A model generated the notes under the pieces. It made no database searches. It had not been told where the DNA came from and was given only the letters and a program-made list of their open reading frames with translations. A program made the position numbers and the translations under genes. 64,000 nt of DNA from contig OW386288.2 of the NCBI GenBank assembly GCA_936432065.2, forward strand, positions 13,318,706 to 13,382,705, given 5' to 3'. This document shows, in pieces, positions 11,921 through 23,460 of this stretch. How positions within the stretch are numbered: the stretch's first letter is position 1; each line of letters opens with the position of its first letter. Source of the DNA: Rutpela maculata. Its lineage: Eukaryota > Arthropoda > Insecta > Coleoptera > Cerambycidae.

Positions 11921-12417
11921 ACTAGTCTTTATGTAAGTCTAATCATTTACACTAAAAGTGTAGCACGATTTGCACTGGTGTAAGATTGTCTCTCTTTAAC
12001 TTATGATATCCGCGTTGATGCCATCTCTGTCACTCAAAATTAGTGTCACACTTCTTGTGCAAAGGAATAGACCTATTATAAAAAATATGCGTAACTATTC
12101 TCTTTTCCTTTTTAGTAAACACCCAGTAACTCATGCTATTTAAATAATTAGTGTTAAATTTGTAATATTAAAACCTTAATTTAAATGTATAATGTTTATA
12201 CTATGTGTATATAATCTTATATACAAAGATTGACTTGTGACCCTTTCCTGATAATAATTTAATGACAATTATGACCTCAAAGATTTTAGATAAGGCATCT
12301 GTTCGTTGAAACTCGGTAGTAGGTGGCGGAGTATCTCTTTTTACATGTATCTTGACTATCTTGCTCTCAAAGATTAGAAAATCCTTAGACCATTCAAGTG
12401 AATCTAATCTTTAGGTG
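11921..12417. other. Intergenic, nothing recognised
   Basis: AT-rich intergenic DNA between the P-like element and the MITE at 12418. I see no coding or repeat signature. Confidence 0.5.
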
Positions 12418-12540
12418 TGTTCAAATACCGTACACCAGTTGCACTAGTGCACATAATAGAAGGAGATAGAGTGAGACTCTGCATAAGTTGAAGAGAGATA
12501 AATTTGCACTTGTGTAGAGATTGGAGGATTTTTGAACAAA
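12418..12540. mobile_element. 125-bp MITE family M, copy 1
   Basis: Nearly the same sequence as 29423-29547 (shared block gataaatttgca and gagtgagact). The ends are inverted repeats of about 35 bp, TTTGTTCAA.AAT.C..CAC facing its complement. It lies about 330 bp upstream of the ATOX1 start codon, so it could contribute to that promoter. No coding capacity. Confidence 0.65.
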
Positions 12541-12870
12541 GCTATAGATATGTCTATTAAAATTTTATTGGGCTGATTCGATTCGTAATTCGTGGCACAA
12601 GCGAGGTGTTCCAGGTAAGTTGAACGAGTTGGCTTGGCTTGGCAGTCAACAGTCAATTTAGCAGCAAAACAAATGTGCGTAAGCAACGTCAACAGTAATC
12701 ATTATTTGTAATTGAATCAGCTGTTATCTCTATTTGAAATTCATGTTTTGCTGACTAACACCTGCATTGTTTAAAATCCTTTTTAGGAACTGCAACAGTG
12801 TCGTACATTTTATTATATACCTGCTTACTATTGTTACAGGACCTACTCAATTATTTTCTAAAAATCGACA

Positions 12871-15800
12871 ATGTCTACCGAGTCCAGCGTAAGTTGTATT
12901 TCATATAAATTTGGATCTTTTATCAAGATTACTTTGTGTTTTAGAGTAAAATATTTGAATTCAATGTTAATATGACCTGTGAGGGTTGTTCAGGAGCTGT
13001 AGAGAAAGTTTTAGGGAAATTAAAAGGTAAGTACATCAGTTCTATATACCCACGCAGTACAGATTATATACAGTATCGAGTATCGGAAAGTGTTTGATTT
13101 GGTACGGCAATAAGAGCAAGCGAAAGCGAAGCAAGTAATAGGGGCGTATCACTGTTTGCCTCTGCTAGGGTACTGGTAGACGACTTTATTGTGGGTGGTC
13201 GGTTAATAGCGCAATGTCAAACGTAGGACTTTACGATTCTGTATAAAGTCTATAGTTGTACAACAGGTACAACCTTTACTTCGATATAGATTAACTTTAT
13301 CCTATGCATACAGCAACAATAAGGTATACGTACTAATCTAGTACAATGTATGTCTAACTAAACAACAGAATCGATTAAGTAAAGTTTTATTATCGGCGAA
13401 GAAACATTTGTGTATCGCTTAGATCAAGATTATTTATTTATTTATTTTTATTTATTATAAAAATACAAACTTGCGAATTACAATAGAAGAGATTAAAAAC
13501 AAACAAGGAAAAAATAGATATATACAGATACTTCTTCCTCGGATAAATATATTCCGAGGAGTAAAAATTACAAAGAATGGTACATGTGACGTAATTGTTT
13601 AGATATAAGTGTTGCAAAGTGTGTATAAAAGCACCTAAGTGATTAAACACTTGTGTTGTGCTGTAAGAGGTGTGTGATTTAACTAGTAGAAATATTTATA
13701 TTGCTAGTCAAACATAGGAAGTTTACGGAATAGTGAGCTATATCTATATAATGTTACCAAGGAACAAGTGTATATATTACAATGAGCATTTACACTATAC
13801 TGTTATCTAAAATTTTTATAAAATCAAAGTAATTTTGAAAAATAAATTTTTTTGACAAGGTTGAAAATTTTTTAAAATTTTTAGTATGTTTGATCTCTAT
13901 TGGCAAAAGATTATACGCTTTTGGCAGTGTGTATATTAGAAATCTGTGACAAATATTTTTATTGAATCTTGGGGTGGATAGAGCTTCATTAACAGTGCTA
14001 CGAGTGTGGTATGTTGAAGATATATGATTCTGGAATGTTTTATTTTTAAATGCATATATACATAGACGGTGGAAGTATAGAGATCGAATGTTACAAATAT
14101 CTTCAGTATAGAGTAAATTTGTATGATACTGTCTATGTTTCCTATATATAATCTTTAATATATAACTCTGGATTATATTTAGTTTCTGTAATGAGTTTCT
14201 ATACATTCCTCCCCATACTAAAATACCATAGCGGATAAGAGATTCGACAAGGGACTTATAGATGATTAACAATAGTTTTCGTGAAAGAAATTCTCGCAAT
14301 TGGTAGAATTTATAAATAAGTTTCCTTATCTTATTCGTCAAATAATCTACATGATTACTCCATTTTAGATGTTTATCAATAATTATACCCAAATACTTGA
14401 TCTCATTTGTCTCCTTAATTCTTTCATACCTGTGATTTTTATACTAGTAAAGTCTGGTCTATTAGTTTCAGTTAATGTAAGGGCCAGGTAACGAGTCTTA
14501 TTTGCATTTAATGATAAAGATTCGCATTTAGCCAATTTTTAATTCTCTCTATACCTAACTGTACAGCTGTTTTAGTTTCAGGCCATGAATTCTCACAAAA
14601 GATAGCAACTGTATCATCTGCATAGGATACAATTTTTGCTTGGGTTTTTAAGGACAATAGAGAATTTATATAAACCAGGAAGAGTATCGGACCAAGGACT
14701 GTCCCCTATTTTCACAGTCTCTGTTTCACTAAGAGTTTCATTTAGTTTCACAAATTGTGCTCTATTAAATAAATAACTGCGTAAGACATCTAACACTGTA
14801 CCACGGATACCATAGCGTTCCAATATGTTTAAGAGTTTCTCATGGTTCACAGTGTCAAATGCTTTCGCAAGATCCAAGAAAATCGCGATGCATTTTTTAT
14901 TTGTATCTAAACCCTCTATAATATCCTTGATAACCGTACACATGGCATCACTAGTTGTTTTATTTGTACGGAAACCAAACTGTAGTTCATGTATAATATT
15001 ATTTTGGTCGAAAAAGTTAACCAATCGAGATTTCAAACATTTCTCAAAAATCTTTCCAAAATTATTAATGACACTAATAGGCCTGTAATTACATATTTTT
15101 GTTTTATCTCCTGCTTTAAAAATGGGGGTAACTATGGAAGTTTTAAATTGAGTTGGGACAATACTTTTTGTAAAAATTAAATTAATTATATATCTAAGCG
15201 GTTCTAAAATATATTGATGTGTTTTCTTAATAATGTCAACAGTTATTCCATCAATACCAGGTGAACTGTTATTTTTTAGTGTGGATATATGTTCTATTAA
15301 TTCATTTTCCGTTACTGGATTAAGAAACATGGTATTGGGATTTACTGGTATATTTTCTTTGTAGGATGTTACATCATCAATGTCTTTGGTCATATTTAAA
15401 CCAATATTGATGAAGTAATTGTTGCAATAGTTTGCCATTTGCTTATGATTGTTAAAGGTAGTTCCATCATCATTAACAATTTCATACGTATTTTTTCGGT
15501 TTGATTTTTCATTGGTAGCTTCAGATATTAACTGATACACTTTTTTTAAATTATTTTTGTTGTCCTCGAGTTGTCTAAGATAGTAGTCATTTTTTGATTT
15601 TTTTAATAATCTATTCAAAGCGTTTCTATATATTTTATATTCGTGTTCTAATTCTGGCGTATAATGCTTGTTTAACCGTTTCTTGAGTTTGTCTCTATTT
15701 TTTATTGATGCCATTAAGCCCTCGGTTATCCAAGGTTTTATTCTTGTCATTTTTTTCTTCCTAATTTTAGAAGTTTTTGACATTTGTATATAATTATTAA

Positions 15801-18800
15801 TTTTACACAGGAAAAGATCAGCAGCAGTCTGAGGATCATTTGAATTTAAAATATCATTCCAATTTTCAGTTTTTAAATAATTTTCTAATTCTTCAAAGTT
15901 AATTTTCGTGATAACATTATTATTAGTTTTCAAATCTATATTATTTCTTGCTTTGGAATTTATGTTTAAAAGAACTGGATAGTGGTCGGTAATATGGCAC
16001 TTAAGGATGTAAGAGTTAAAAGTTAGTTTTGGCTTACTATTAGCTGGATATTTTAAAAAGATGTGATCTAAGCATGTTTCAGTTTCGTGTGTAACACGGG
16101 TTGGATTTAGTATATATGGCACAAATCCATATTTAGCAAGTACAGAAAGGTATTTGTTTACATTTATATCATTTTCATTCATTAAATTAATATTGATGTC
16201 ACCAATAAATAATTGAATTTTGTTATTTTCTTGATTCTGGTCTAAATGTGCATCAAGTTCATCGATAAAAGAGATCAAGTTACTTGGGTTTGGCCTATAT
16301 AATGCAATTATTCTGAAGCATACATTGTTAATTGTTATATTTATAATACTTAAAGATACACCACTTATAATGAGTTTATGATTCGTAATATTATAATTTA
16401 GATCAGATTTAATGAGTATTAAAACACCATCATTTTTATTGAAGTTGCCTCCATTATGTAATGTTTCATATCCAGGGATCTGGAGATTGTCTATATTTGA
16501 GCACTGAAAACATTCACTTAAAATAAAAACATCACAGGTAGTTAATTTATATGTTTCAATAAGTGCCAGGAGTTCATCAAAGTTTTTGTTTGCACTCCGT
16601 ATATTAAAATGCATTACTTTAAAAAGATTGTGAATATTTATAAGAGATTTATAATTCTCTGGATTAATGTAGTCTCCACGATGATCTTGTTCTAGCTGAC
16701 TTAAATTTTCTAGGACCAAGTCTTGATCGATTATTACCATTAAGTGCAATAATCAATTTTATTTTTTAACATCTTAATGTGAAATTGTAACGTGGGACAC
16801 TTTTGATCAGTTGAATGATGATTGATATCATTCTTTAATTCATATTTAATATTTGAGTTGATACAATTTATGCAAACTTTCTTTTGTTTGGTACAGTCTT
16901 TTTGTTCATGTTCTTCACTACAAAGAGGACACACTAGTTTATTATGGCAATTTTGCTTTTTATGATAAAAACCTTGGCATTTAAAACAACGTGGCACTGA
17001 TAAATCTTCAAAAATCGGGCACCGTTCCCAACCAATAAATACCTTCTTTACATGCATTAATTGTTTGAAAGTAGATGCCGAACATTCTCCAAATATAGTG
17101 TTATTTCCATTTCTTCCTTTTTTTATAAATGTTACATTAAAGTCTTCTACCTTATCGTTTTGTTGTAATAAAGACTCAACAATTTCTTCTTTTGTTAGGT
17201 CTTGATTAAAGTTTGTTATCTTAATTCTTGGTTTCCTCATTTTTGCTGTTTCTATATTGTAAGAATCCTTCAATTTATCTTTAGCCATTTTCTCAAGAAC
17301 CTCAGCTTCTTTTTTACTTTTACATTTGATGACCACTGATCCAGATTTAGTAGCTTTCAAGTTATTTATGCCAACTTTTAAGACAGTGGGATTGATATTG
17401 TCCATTATGCAAAGATTGATCCTAATATTCTGTAAATATAGAATGTAGAGATGTTCAGAGTGGTCATTTTTCTGGAAGCCGGGAAAAGTAAAAGTTGAAT
17501 GTAAAATCAGGGAAAAACGCATGTATTTTAATATATACAGTGTCAAAAAATGTTTCATTTGGGTCGGCAATGAGCAAGCGAGAGCAAAGCAACTAGGCTA
17601 TTCTTTTTTATAGTATAACACATCCTACTCGTGCCACCTGCTTTCCCCACCACGTGCGGGGGCAGTTACTGCGGGAAATGTAAAGAATTATTTGACTCGT
17701 TTTGAAAGTAAAACGGGTTAAATAATTTCAGTTATTAAAGCAAGTAATAATATTACCTATACCGAACAGAGCCAACCACATCCTTCCTTTGAATAAATGG
17801 TACTGAAATTTTTAATAGCAATGATGTATGTGTTTTCTTGATGGCGCGTCATTATTTGCTCCCTCTACTAGAGCACTGGTACACGCCTTTATTGTAGGCG
17901 GTCTGTCAAGCCGTTGAAACTATTATGTGAGTCGATTGAAGTTATTTCCCAAGAAAAATTGCACAACTGGCCAATATTGGCTAATTTTTATGTTCGGTCA
18001 CGATTTTTATTAATAAAATATAAAAATAGTTGAAATTGGCTTTTGAGTTATAAAAATTAGGCAGGCAAATCAGTGAAAAGTCAGAGTAATTGAAAAGCAG
18101 TTTTAGTTGGGCACCCTGGTTAGCATCCACCTATATCTACATTAACGTATCTATTTATGTTATATTCCATATGCTCCAACGAATCCCTCACAAGGGTTGT
18201 CTGCAAATTATAATGTTTAAAATTATTATATTCATTTTACTTACTTGTTTACAAATGGTGTATTTTCCATTTTTTTTTTAATTCAGTTTTGGTGATATAT
18301 ATCAAGTAATGTTATTATTTTAGCAATTACTGCATAATCAGCTTAAACCAAAACAATAATTTCTTGCGTCTAGACGCAGATTTCAAATTATTGTATTTGG
18401 CGGGAAATAATTTAACCAATAACAGACAACTTTCGCTTAGACTGTAACTATTTTATATGAATGCCAAATTGTGTATTTTCTTTACATTATTTTACCTATA
18501 ACACTTCTATTTTGCTCACTATCTTGAAAATCAGTAAATATTATATACATGTATTTAGAAGGAATTAAAAGGTATTTATATTTATTATTTAGAAGTTATC
18601 TTGAAAATATCGAACTATGTTGCAACATTGTATAAAAACGGCTCTCTTCCAACTTTCAATTTTGCTTGCTTGTTGCCAGTTGTCAATTCTTGTCATAATA
18701 CAAGTGAATGTTGTTTGTTTATGTGACGTTTGATTTCGTTATTATATATTTTATCAATAAATTATTAAGATGGAGTTGAATTTTGTGAAAGGAGATTCAT

Positions 18801-21800
18801 CCAATCTGCCCAAAGTTGATTACGACATGATAGATTCTTTCTATAAAGAAAATTTGGATTTTTTTGTCAGCAAACGTGAAAATGTGAAAATGCAACAGTT
18901 ACAAAAAATTTTTCTGATGCACTTATACTTGTGTTTCCACAACTTTTTATAAAACATCTTTTCGACGACATTATTTATTATTTGTAAATAACAGCAAATA
19001 CCTCGATAAAAGAAATTGAAATGCTTCAAATCAACACGACCCGTTAAAACACATCTGTCATCATTTGACTATCCGTTGACATTGTTGCCATATATTGCTA
19101 AATATGTTTTTAAAAATCTAAACGGCATTAACAATTATTTAAAATATTTAATAATTCACGCCCATTATTATTTTACATCACAAAATTAAATTTCGTGGAT
19201 AAATATATTAAAATTGATTTAATAACTAAGCTTTATACTCCTGTTTTTTTCAAATATCGTTACTAGAACTAGAGAAGGAATTTCAACTTGGCAACATCTC
19301 ACTGTTTTGTATAAAACCATTCTATCAACAAATCCATATAGTCTACCTAGGTCATTGGCCAAACAGATGTAATTATTCTAAACTTTGAAATATATACCAA
19401 TTGCTTTTGACTACCACTTGGATAATGTCATACTTCAGAGACCCACAGTGTTTCGTGACCTCGGCGTGATTTTTGACAAAAAGCCATCTTTTATTCCTCA
19501 CATCGACACCATTATCTCTGAAGCCTTTAAGAGCCTTGGATTCATAGTTCGCACTAGTCGTGAATTCACTAATGATACATTGAAAATTCTGTACCAATCA
19601 TTTGTCAGATCGAAACTCGAGTATGCATCACTTATTTGGTGTCCTAGCTATGATGTACATAAAAACAACCTGGAAGCAGTGCAGGGTAGATTTGTCAAAT
19701 TACTCTGGCTCAAATCTGATGTATTATTGGTTTTCCGCAGAAAGATCTGCTTGAAAGGTTTTCCATGTCTACTCTTGAAGACAGGTGAATCTACCTCTCT
19801 CAAGTATCCTTATTTAAAGTGTTACACAGTGATTTTGACGCACCTGAAGTAATCAAGAAATTAAATTTTCAAGTCCCTAGATTGACTTCTCGCAATGCCC
19901 AAGTTTTCTACATGCCCATATCAACACACAATGGGTCAGGTTTAACATTTTTTGGCCAAAACTCTGAAACTCCTGGAAACACCCCAAAATCAACTGGCGC
20001 TGAGAGGAAAAATAATGAAAAAAATCCCATCGATAAATGGGGGTGGGTTTCAGGGGTGGAAATTAAAATAATTGAATAAAATTGTGAAAGTTTGGATTCG
20101 AATAGAATATTGCCTCCAAATTTTAGGAAAAATGGTTAAAAAATTCCACCGATATATAAGGCTGGGTTTCATGGGGTGGAAATTGAAATAATTAGATAAA
20201 ATTGTGAAACTTTGGGTTCGACTAGAATATTGCCTCCAAATTCGATAAAAAATGGTAAAAAAATTCCATTGAACGATTTCATGAGTTGAAATAAATCAGT
20301 AATTACAATATCACTAATTATTTTACTCCTAAAATTGGGTATTTTTAACCTGCATTAACGTATTCAAAACGCCTTAACTCAAAAAACGGCAACTAAGGGC
20401 AGCTGCAATTCACAGGTTATATAGAGAACAATATATTCAATATTATAAAAAAAGTTATAAAGGTAAAGCTTGCGAAAGTGAAGTGTAACAAAAATGAAAA
20501 GTTTCGTTTTAATCAAAATTTGCGGCTGAAACCGCTCACTCGCTAAAAGGCTATAATTCGGACACCAAATAACAAATAAAGTCAACTGACTGCCTACAAT
20601 AAAGCTCTTGCCTTGTTCTATGCCAGGCATGGCCGTTTCGTTCAATTGAAGGCAAAAATACCAAAAATTCACAGTCGTGTAAACGCTAAATTTTTACTGC
20701 ACGATTTTAAACTTGAACACGTGTTTCCTTCTCGAGCTGTAGAATGCAAATGCGGCAGGTATAGGGATCAAGGCCTTTTGTTTCCCAAGAATAACGTCCA
20801 CCCTTACCAAAGAGCATGTTTGTTACTCATTTTTCGGAAGTTGGTGAAATTTGGTTCATTTGAGTTTTGGCCAGAAATCTCTAAAAATGACCCACTGTGC
20901 AACATATTAAAAAACTCGACTTTGTTTACCATCTGTAACAATTCAAATAAATTGTCCAGCGACCTTGATATTTTTAACTGTCGCCTGAAGGATATAAGAT
21001 CTAAAATATTGAATTACTTGGTTGTTCTGTTACCTACTTTTGTTTTTCTTATTAGTTAGTATGTTTTGTTTTTCTGCTAATTCCTATTCTGTAATTGGGT
21101 ACCTGTACCTGTTGAACAGTGTATGTAAAAATAAATAAAATAAATATATCTATTGTTACAAATCTATAAAATGTCTCAACATTCATAAAAATTACATTTA
21201 ATAGTAATGAAATTAACATAGTGGGCACACAATGTGTTATGTGATAAACACATTTTTGTTTTTGTATAATTTCCATGCATTGAAGTTTATCCAAGAAAAT
21301 AAATATGTATTTATTGAAATGACGACAATATTGAATCTATTTTATGTGGTAATTGTTGGTTAAATTTTCGTATCCTCTAGGAACATAACCGCGGATTTAA
21401 AAAATATAATAGGTAGAGTTGTTTTATTCAAGAGAAACATGTATTGAAAGGATATTAAAATTCAATTGCTATTCACCTTATTACAACTGTAACTTGAACC
21501 CATCATGTTACGACTATGAAGTTTATACTTATAAAACGATCGATTTTCCAAACTGCTTTCTGCAAGTGGCACAGCACTTCACCATTTTGCACTAAATATA
21601 TTGTCGCTAAACTGTGCAAATATGACTTCTTCACCACTTTTTGATCGGAAAACATAAAAAACATTTATTAACATTAATGGCGGACACGTCAAAACTGAGA
21701 TTATGATAATCGAACCGAACCGATCTTGTCTGAAATGGCCACGAATAGAACGACTAGCGAATCAAGAACTTATGGGATGTTTGCAACTGAAGTGCCTTAG

Positions 21801-23335
21801 ACTGTGAATATCTCAGCAACAAACAAACCAATACACATTGTGTATCTAGGTAGAAGTTCTTTAATCGGAGTTCTATACAGATTATATCTGTTTAGATTGA
21901 ATAAATAATATGTTATGGGTTTGAAAAATTTGATAAATGTATTGTTGGTAGAGATTAGAATATATTCTTGATGATTTATCGACGAAAAAAAACCTGTATC
22001 ACTTGGTTATACGGGTATCAGAATTCTTTAGTGTCAACTCAGCATTACGCGGTTTATGGCTCCAGATATGACAGTAAAATAAACTTACAAAAATACAGTT
22101 TCTTTGCATTAATATACATTTCTTCGTCTGAGCCGCTTATGAACATGTAAATTATAACTAGCGTCTTCTCTACGTGAGTTTGCATGTGTGATTTCTAAAA
22201 TATTGTGTAAAAACTTTACTCTCAAATTAACTTGTTTTTTTTTTTCATTCATCACATATTCACTGGACACCCCGAGCTTATTATCATTCAAGATTTTTAG
22301 AGTATAAGGTTAACTCGTAACTCTCGATCCCCACCAAAAAATGTCATTAGTCAATGAGCAGCTGGTGTAAAATCACACCAGATGCAGAGCCTGATTCAAA
22401 ATATTGTAAGAATTTGTGTAATGTTACCAATTTGACTGCCATACGGGTTAAGACAAATTTCTCATAAGGCACCAACCGGTAGCAACGGTTTAACCAAATA
22501 AAATATCCCCCCAGGCCATGACTATTATCGGCTAATACACTATGAATTGACACACAATATTTTGAAAAAAAAAAAACTGCCAAAAAAGGTCTTGGTCCTT
22601 TACTACGCCAGCTCGGTCTACTTATAACGATAGAAGTGCGCTGGGAGATTCCGAGATCCCGAAAAGATCCAGAAGATCCAGAGATCCCAAAAACATGACT
22701 CGGTCTTATAGACCGAGTCGGCCCACAGGGCAAATATAAGTACTCGGTCTTATGGACCGAGTTGGCCTCATAGACAATAAAAACCTTGGTCATATAGACC
22801 GAGATGGCTGTCAACGTGTTAATAATTAAGCAAAGAACTCGTAGCTGGAATGAGCTCACAATGACGCGCCTGAGGTAGGGGGTAATTACCTCATATTATG
22901 AGTCACCATTTTGCATGGTGGTAATCGGGATAATTTGTAGAATATAAATAACACTACAGATCTTAGTATACTTCTGACCATATTTCGGGCCAGTACGGAC
23001 CGTCCTTCTAGAAAGAAATAACTGCGTCACTACTACGCGTTCGAAAAACAAGGATAGTCTGACTTTTCATTGCCTCACTCACTTCTCGCCTAAAAGCTGA
23101 ATACGAGAGAACCTTATACTCTACAAATCTTGATTATCATTAACCAAGAAAAACAATTGAATTTTGATGATGAAGTGGTTAAAAACTTTTTTTTTTTCCA
23201 GATAAAGGGGTTGAGGATGTTGACATAAACTTGGAAGAAAAAAGAGTAAAAGTGAAAACAACTTTAACAGCTGATCAAATTTTGGAAGTTATAAAAAAAA
23301 CTGGAAAAGAAGTAGAGTTAATTTCCTCTGCATAA
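12871..23335 (+). CDS. ATOX1: ATOX1-type copper chaperone, 77 aa, three exons
   Basis: Exons 12871-12888, 12945-13026 and 23202-23335, all GT-AG with matching phases. The protein starts MSTESSSKIFEFNVNMTC, has the copper-binding MTCEGC motif (M-x-C-x2-C, residues ~16-21) in the first loop of a ferredoxin-like fold, and continues KVLGKLKGDKGVEDVDINLE to end KTGKEVELISSA. ATOX1/Atx1 carries Cu(I) in the cytosol to ATP7-type ATPases; the Lys-rich region near the C-terminus (KKTGKE) matches the family. Length is normal (68-77 aa). Intron 1 is 56 bp, but intron 2 is 10.2 kb and holds a LINE and other repeats. A possible 5'UTR acceptor (ttgttacag) lies near 12840. The poly(A) signal is at 23410. 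Confidence 0.92.
13071..13241. mobile_element. Tc1/mariner-like MITE, copy C (short)
   Basis: TA at both sides (13069-13070 and 13242-13243). It starts CAGTATCGAGTATCGGAAAG and continues into GGCAATA.GAGCAAGCGAAAG, ending tttacgattctg. Its ends match copy A (3201-4529), but the middle is shortened to 171 bp. It lies just after ATOX1 exon 2. Confidence 0.6.
13790..16740 (-). pseudogene. LINE ORF2: endonuclease and reverse transcriptase, frameshifted
   Basis: The start ATG at 16740-16738 overlaps the ORF1 stop (TAATG). The N-terminal ~250 residues are an APE-type endonuclease (KVMHFNIRSANKNFDEL, CDVFILSECF, LFIGDININL, ITDHYPVLLNI). The reverse transcriptase follows (FKTSIVTPIFKAGDK, NYRPISVINNFGKIFEK, QFGFRTNKTTSDAM, FLDLAKAFDTVNHEKLL). 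After a frame break at about 14700 the YADDTVAIF catalytic block reads in another frame, and the C-terminal domain (HLKWSNHVDYLTNKI, YGILVWGG) runs to 13790. The product would nick target DNA and copy the element RNA there. The frameshift and at least one further frame change inactivate it. Confidence 0.85.
16740..17405 (-). CDS. LINE ORF1, nucleic-acid-binding protein with zinc knuckles
   Basis: Intact from ATG 17405 (MDNINPTVLKVGINNLKATK) to TAA 16742-16740, about 221 aa. The N-terminal half resembles the PRE_C2HC/RRM-like region of Jockey-type gag proteins (KSGSVVIKCKSKKEAEVLE). The C-terminal half has zinc knuckles: C-x2-C-x4-H-x4-C (CFKCQGFYHKKQNC), a second CPLCSEEHEQKDC and a third CINCI. 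ORF1 proteins bind the element RNA and form RNPs. The frame is open upstream of this ATG, so the original start could have been earlier, but the element is truncated there. Confidence 0.75.
   Translation of the reverse strand: MDNINPTVLKVGINNLKATKSGSVVIKCKSKKEAEVLEKMAKDKLKDSYNIETAKMRKPRIKITNFNQDLTKEEIVESLLQQNDKVEDFNVTFIKKGRNGNNTIFGECSASTFKQLMHVKKVFIGWERCPIFEDLSVPRCFKCQGFYHKKQNCHNKLVCPLCSEEHEQKDCTKQKKVCINCINSNIKYELKNDINHHSTDQKCPTLQFHIKMLKNKIDYCT
17538..17925. mobile_element. Tc1/mariner-like MITE, copy B, uninterrupted
   Basis: TA at 17536-17537, then CAGTGTCAAAAAATGTTTCA running through GGGTCGGCAATGAGCAAGCG. It is the reverse complement of copy A (3201-4529) and lacks the hAT insertion. The far end stops after ccgttgaaacta, so one terminus is lost. 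It adjoins the truncated 5' end of the LINE. Confidence 0.65.
17940..19380. other. ATOX1 intron segment with one small open frame of unknown origin
   Basis: Mostly unrecognised AT-rich DNA. A 60-codon frame at 18770-18952 (plus) starts MELNFVKGDSSNLPKVDYDM and contains DSFYKENLDFFVSKRENVKM. It has a TATA-like stretch upstream and looks like a genuine coding remnant. It vaguely recalls the start of YqaJ/SWIM-type transposon ORFs, but I cannot establish that. No terminal repeats were identified around it. Confidence 0.3.
19385..21150 (+). mobile_element. LINE 3' part, plus strand, interrupted
   Basis: Two pieces of a Jockey-type C-terminus lie in order. 19430-19960 encodes DLGVIFDKKPSFIPHID, then YQSFVRSKLEYASLIWCPSY and QVPRLTSRNAQVFY. 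20870-21060 encodes DLDIFNCRLKDIRSKILNYL, the usual end of such ORF2 proteins. An A-rich tail (aaataaataaaataaata) follows at about 21130-21147. Between them are a 119-bp tandem repeat and unassigned sequence. Non-functional. Confidence 0.6.
20019..20285. repeat. 119-bp tandem repeat, 2.2 units
   Basis: Units 20019-20137 and 20138-20256 align along their length (tgggtttca.ggggtggaaat, gaatattgcctccaaatt), followed by a partial third. They sit inside the interrupted LINE of ATOX1 intron 2. Confidence 0.85.
21151..22690. other. ATOX1 intron, nothing recognised
   Basis: AT-rich intronic sequence with scattered short open frames but no recognisable protein similarity, tandem repeat or transposon end. 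Confidence 0.45.
22697..22803. repeat. Array of three palindromic ~20-bp repeats
   Basis: ACTCGGTCTTATAGACCGAG (from 22698), ACTCGGTCTTATGGACCGAG (from 22742) and CTTGGTCATATAGACCGAG (from 22785) recur every ~43 bp. Each is a near-perfect hairpin. A fourth half-site, gctcggtctac, lies near 22612. Spacers differ in sequence. It sits about 400 bp upstream of the last ATOX1 exon. Confidence 0.8.
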
Positions 23336-23409
23336 AACTGCATATGTGATATATTTTAAATTTTTATATAAAGGAACCGCAGCTGATTTAGGTTATATAT
23401 TATGAAATG

Positions 23410-23415
23410 AATAAA
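23410..23415 (+). terminator. ATOX1: ATOX1 poly(A) signal
   Basis: AATAAA 75 bp after the ATOX1 stop codon; cleavage is expected near 23425-23440, reaching towards the end of the convergent bestrophin gene. Confidence 0.75.
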
Positions 23416-23451
23416 CGGAAATAATGATTTACTATTATTAAACTGGTATGT

Positions 23452-23457
23452 TTTATT
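23452..23457 (-). terminator. Bestrophin poly(A) signal, next to the stop codon
   Basis: AATAAA on the minus strand, starting four bases after the TGA at 23463-23461 (TGATACAATAAAAC). It implies a very short 3'UTR, with cleavage around 23425-23440, the same interval predicted for ATOX1. Confidence 0.65.
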
Positions 23458-23460
23458 GTA

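Larger units (their letters stand above)
13434..17440 (-). mobile_element. Nearly full-length Jockey-like LINE (5' end lost)
   Basis: A minus-strand LINE inside ATOX1 intron 2. From 5' to 3' it has ORF1 (16740-17405, zinc knuckles), ORF2 (endonuclease plus reverse transcriptase, 13790-16740), a 3'UTR, and an A/T-rich (aaat)n tail at 13434-13465. ORF1 runs upstream into sequence belonging to the Tc1-like MITE at 17538, so the 5' end is truncated near 17440. ORF2 is broken by a frameshift near 14700, so this copy is probably inactive but young. Confidence 0.85.

Noticed and set aside
13434..17440. Two separate host genes (zinc-finger protein and nuclease/polymerase)
   Set aside because: Order, zinc knuckles, APE plus RT domains and A-rich tail show one LINE.
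22697..22803. CRISPR-like repeat array
   Set aside because: Eukaryotic context, only three diverged palindromic units, no leader or cas genes.
22347..22859. 170-codon minus-strand frame in the ATOX1 intron
   Set aside because: It reads through the palindrome array (RSIRPSHVFG), lacks domain features and has no splice context.
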